Assembly: GCA_020052215.1 (NCBI GenBank)
Contig: JAGVPN010000415.1
Location: forward strand, 1-7,648
Reading direction: 5' to 3'
Source of the DNA: Syntrophobacterales bacterium
GTDB taxonomy: Bacteria; Desulfobacterota; Desulfobaccia; Desulfobaccales; 0-14-0-80-60-11
DNA length: 7,648 nt
Within the stretch, counting starts at the first letter, position 1; the number at the start of each line of letters is the position of its first letter. The position numbers and the translations under genes are program-made. Below are positions 5,684-7,648 of this stretch, piece after piece. The notes under the pieces were generated by a model, which saw nothing but the letters and a program-made list of their open reading frames with translations, was not told the DNA's origin and made no database searches.

Positions 5684-5980
5684 TTAATATTTTATTTTAA
5701 AGCCGCCGGTGTGGCGTGGCGGTCCGGTCCGCCCCAGAGTGGGCTTGCCGCCCCCTTCCGCCAACGACTGCAGCAGACTGGCTTTTTCGGCCTCAATTTC
5801 TGCCAGACGGGCGGCGATGTCGGCCATCAATTGCCTGGCCTTCTCGCTCTCCAAGGTTTTGCGGGCCTTTTCCATTTCAATGTGACTGATGCGCAGATAG
5901 GCCTCATGGGGAATCGTGATTTTTCTCACTTTCCCCGTCAGGGTGCGAATGTCCTGGATACCTCTCCTGGGAATGCCCAT
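5684..5980 (-). CDS. Unrecognised 98-residue basic/coiled-coil protein downstream of gvpN
   Basis: I do not recognise this protein. It has a short basic N-terminal part (MGIPRRGIQDIRTLTGKVRK), then a helical, charge-rich stretch at about residues 34-71 with repeated Glu, Lys, Ala and Leu that should form a coiled coil. The C-terminal tail is Gly/Pro/Lys-rich and ends in FKIKY. There are no cysteines and no membrane segment. The start is well supported: AAGGAG lies 7 bases before the ATG, and the gene begins 4 bases after gvpN stops. Its place between gvpN and the other gvp genes makes a gas vesicle accessory role likely. It could be a structural or scaffold-like small protein. No known Gvp letter can be assigned from sequence alone. 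Confidence 0.8.
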   Translation of the reverse strand: MGIPRRGIQDIRTLTGKVRKITIPHEAYLRISHIEMEKARKTLESEKARQLMADIAARLAEIEAEKASLLQSLAEGGGKPTLGRTGPPRHTGGFKIKY

Positions 5981-5984
5981 ACGG

Positions 5985-6995
5985 TTACTCCTTGGCGCGG
6001 CTCCGGATCTCCCCCGCTCTCAGCGGGGTCTGGGAGCGTGAACCCAAAACCGTGTCGATCACTTCTCCCACCTTTTCTCCCATAATGGACTGGCCGCCCC
6101 GGGTCACCTTGGCGGAGTCGGTATTGAGCACGTCCCGGCAGGCCCACTGGAAGACCGGGTCGTCTTTATGGGCCCGGGCCCCCTGGTGCGCCAGGATCTT
6201 GGCAATGGCGATGCAGGCCCGGATGGTGGGGCGGTGGTTGTTGACCCCAAAGCCCCGGAGTTCCCGGACCACATCCACGATGATCTCAACATCCAGGCGA
6301 GACAGACCGGATTTAGCCATGGCGATTTGCACCTCGGTTTCCCGGTCGAAATGCCCCAGATTGACGGTGATGAGACGGTCCATGAGGGCGTCCTGGGTCT
6401 TGTGGACCCCGGCGTACTCCTCGGGATTGGAGGTGAAAATGGCCCGAAATTCCGGGTGGACCTCCAGATAGCCGTCGCCGCCCCGGGACATCTTGGGCAG
6501 ATTGAGGATCTTCTCCTCCAGGATGCTCAAGAGGGCGTTGTTGGCCTCGGGCCGGGAGCGGGTAAACTCATCGTAAATGAGGGTGTAGCCGTCCTTGCAG
6601 GCCATGGTGAGACGGTTGTCCATCCAGGTGACATTCATGGACTCTTCGGTCTTGAGGACGGAATGGATGTAGTTGTCGATGAGTCTCTGTTTGCGGTAGC
6701 CGGAGTGGCGCCCCACCAGATCGGAGCTGGCGAACTCGTCGTCTCCGTGGATCAGGACCACCGGACGGCCCCGCTGCGCCGCCACATGAAAAGCCAGGGT
6801 GGTCTTGCCCGTGCCGGCCGGACCGGCGAAATGGACCGGATAACCCACCGCCAGGTAGGCCAGGGCCCGTTTGCTGAGGTCCTGGACATAACCCGTTTCC
6901 ACGAATTCCGGGCTGGCTTCCGGCCTCACCTGGTCGTCCCGGGACTCCACCTTAACCACGGCCACCGTGGCCCTTTTCCGCTGCTCACCACTCAT
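5985..6995 (-). CDS. gvpN: Gas vesicle protein GvpN, AAA+ ATPase
   Basis: The 336-residue protein is a MoxR-like AAA+ ATPase of the GvpN family and close to the usual family length. It has Walker A GPAGTGKT (58-65), a second conserved block around GDDEFASSDLVGRHSGY (84-100), Walker B TLIYDEFTR (138-146), and a sensor-like stretch FTSNPEEYAGVH (187-198) followed by ALMDRL (203-208), which is typical of GvpN. GvpN is a cytoplasmic ATPase needed for efficient growth of gas vesicles from small bicones to full cylinders. The ATG at 6995 has AAGGAG 8 bases upstream. The gene ends in GCC AAG GAG TAA, and that AAGGAG is also the ribosome binding site of the next gene, so the two are probably translationally coupled. 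Catalytic motifs appear intact. The first 30 residues are charged and variable. Confidence 0.97.
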   Translation of the reverse strand: MSGEQRKRATVAVVKVESRDDQVRPEASPEFVETGYVQDLSKRALAYLAVGYPVHFAGPAGTGKTTLAFHVAAQRGRPVVLIHGDDEFASSDLVGRHSGYRKQRLIDNYIHSVLKTEESMNVTWMDNRLTMACKDGYTLIYDEFTRSRPEANNALLSILEEKILNLPKMSRGGDGYLEVHPEFRAIFTSNPEEYAGVHKTQDALMDRLITVNLGHFDRETEVQIAMAKSGLSRLDVEIIVDVVRELRGFGVNNHRPTIRACIAIAKILAHQGARAHKDDPVFQWACRDVLNTDSAKVTRGGQSIMGEKVGEVIDTVLGSRSQTPLRAGEIRSRAKE

Positions 6996-7024
6996 GTGCG
7001 TTGCTCCTTAAACTGGCGATGGAA

Positions 7025-7047
7025 CTGCCCCTGGAAGCCAGGGGCAG
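7025..7047 (-). repeat. Perfect inverted repeat between the zinc-finger gene and gvpN
   Basis: Two 10-base arms (CTGCCCCTGG and its exact complement) flank a 3-base loop in the 65-base gap before gvpN. No T-run follows on either strand, so it is not a standard intrinsic terminator. Its place inside the operon suggests an RNA stability or processing element, or a weak attenuator setting the level of gvpN and downstream genes; this is inference. Confidence 0.55.
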
Positions 7048-7060
7048 GGTTAGCAATCGG

Positions 7061-7453
7061 TTATCTATGACTCGCTTGGGGCACCCAGCCTCGCCCCCGG
7101 CAGGTCATGCAGGCCAGGGCCGAGGCGGCGTCGTCCCCGGTGCCCCGGCACTCCGGGCAGGCCTGGAGAGGTCCGGGGATCAACGGGACATGGCCGGTGC
7201 CGCGGCACACGGTGCAGGTGAAGGTCTTGATGGCCCCGGTGCCCCGGCAGTGGGCGCAGCGCCCATGGAGCGCCGGCACCTGCACCCGCCCCCTCCCACC
7301 GCAGACGCAGCAGGTGGAGAGCCAGGACATGATCCCAAAGGGATCTTTGCCGCGGCCGCCACAGAAAGAACAGGTAACTTCCACCATTTCTCCTTCTGAG
7401 CGCCTCTTCTGCACCGTTTTCTCGGTCGCGTGCTGGAATTGGGTCATTGCCAT
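7061..7453 (-). CDS. DnaJ-type zinc-finger-only protein with six CxxCxGxG motifs, gas vesicle cluster
   Basis: This 130-residue protein consists of a basic N-terminal stretch of about 25 residues followed by six CxxCxGxG motifs: CSFCGGRG (28-35), CCVCGGRG (48-55), CAHCRGTG (66-73), CTVCRGTG (80-87), CPECRGTG (99-106) and CMTCRGRG (115-122). In DnaJ/Hsp40, four such motifs bind two zinc ions and help hold unfolded clients. Six motifs could make three zinc sites. There is no J domain with HPD and no C-terminal substrate domain, so this is not a DnaJ. It is paralogous to the protein at 5434-5069, with the same motif order and nearly the same spacing. The ATG at 7453 has only a weak AAGG before it; Met3 or Met23 are alternative starts. 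It directly precedes gvpN. A role in folding or delivering Gvp proteins is inferred from context. The zinc-finger call is firm; the function is not. Confidence 0.85.
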   Translation of the reverse strand: MAMTQFQHATEKTVQKRRSEGEMVEVTCSFCGGRGKDPFGIMSWLSTCCVCGGRGRVQVPALHGRCAHCRGTGAIKTFTCTVCRGTGHVPLIPGPLQACPECRGTGDDAASALACMTCRGRGWVPQASHR

Positions 7454-7476
7454 GCCTTATCAGGGGCTTGCCGATT

Positions 7477-7648
7477 TCAGCCCTTCTTTTTGCCCGGGCG
7501 CCCCGCCTCTTCTTTGGTCTTCTGGGCGGCTTGATGCCGGACAGCCTCTTCCTTAGCCAAGGTGGCCTGGCGGTCCCGTTCCGCCGCTTCCTTGGCCCGC
7601 TGTTCCGCCTCGTGTTTGGCGCGGCGCTCGGCCTCGGCCTTGGCAAGG
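7477..7648 (-). CDS. C-terminal end of an Ala/Lys/Glu/Arg-rich helical protein (5' end outside window)
   Basis: An open frame enters from the right edge and ends at a TGA at 7479-7477, giving 56 visible residues. The frame reads LAKAEAERRAKHEAEQRAKE, continues with similar charged residues and ends in GRPGKKKG. Composition is almost entirely Ala, Glu, Lys, Arg and Gln with no hydrophobic segment, so a long charged helix or coiled coil with a basic tail is likely. It sits 23 bases before the next gene in the same direction and so belongs to the operon. Gas vesicle clusters often encode charged helical accessory proteins, but low-complexity composition of this sort cannot identify a family. The start and any N-terminal domain are not visible. 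The frame is credible because codons are strongly GC-ending and the stop lies directly before the next start. Confidence 0.7.
   Translation of the reverse strand, partial: LAKAEAERRAKHEAEQRAKEAAERDRQATLAKEEAVRHQAAQKTKEEAGRPGKKKG

Noticed and set aside
5069..7453. CxxCxGxG proteins as truncated dnaJ pseudogenes
   Set aside because: Both are intact frames with ribosome sites, six ordered motifs and matching lengths, with no J-domain remnants beside them.

Overview
This window is the downstream part of a gas vesicle (gvp) operon. All supported genes lie on the minus strand, so transcription runs from base 7648 towards base 1. The DNA is GC-rich and codons end mostly in G or C. The gene set and order (gvpN ... 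gvpF/L, gvpG ... gvpS-like, gvpK, gvpJ) resemble the Bacillus megaterium type of cluster. The GC-rich, Cys-rich accessory genes would fit a Gram-negative anaerobe such as a member of Desulfobacterota. That placement is inference from gene style only; no marker gene is present.

Layout in transcription order: (i) 7648-7477, the C-terminal end of an Ala/Lys/Glu-rich helical protein; (ii) 7453-7061, a protein made only of six DnaJ-type CxxCxGxG motifs; (iii) 6995-5985, gvpN, an AAA+ ATPase; (iv) 5980-5684 and 5651-5451, two small proteins I do not recognise; (v) 5434-5069, a second six-motif CxxCxGxG protein, paralogous to the first; (vi) 5037-4834, a 67-residue zinc-ribbon protein; (vii) 4730-3969, gvpF/L; (viii) 3944-3612, gvpG; (ix) 3453-1447, a tandem ArsA/Get3-type ATPase; (x) 1484-1023, a zinc ribbon fused to a GvpA-family (GvpS-like) domain; (xi) 1023-655, gvpK; (xii) 641-327, gvpJ. 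Bases 1-326 hold no clear gene, but contain a coding-like tail just beyond gvpJ, a hairpin, and a 28-base perfect palindrome that probably marks the end of the operon. Most genes have a good Shine-Dalgarno sequence 5-8 bases before the start, and several junctions overlap or are only a few bases apart, as expected for one polycistronic unit.

Taken together, the window holds the minor shell and assembly genes of a gas vesicle (N, F/L, G, S-like, K, J). The major shell gene gvpA is not here and is probably upstream, beyond base 7648. The most unusual aspect is the accessory set interleaved with the gvp genes: a double Get3-like ATPase with CPLC motifs, two J-domain-less DnaJ zinc-finger proteins, a small zinc ribbon, and a zinc ribbon fused to a shell-family protein. 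GvpA-family proteins are short, hydrophobic and aggregation-prone. A dedicated zinc-dependent chaperone and targeting set for their delivery is therefore a reasonable hypothesis, but it is inference from gene neighbourhood and family knowledge.
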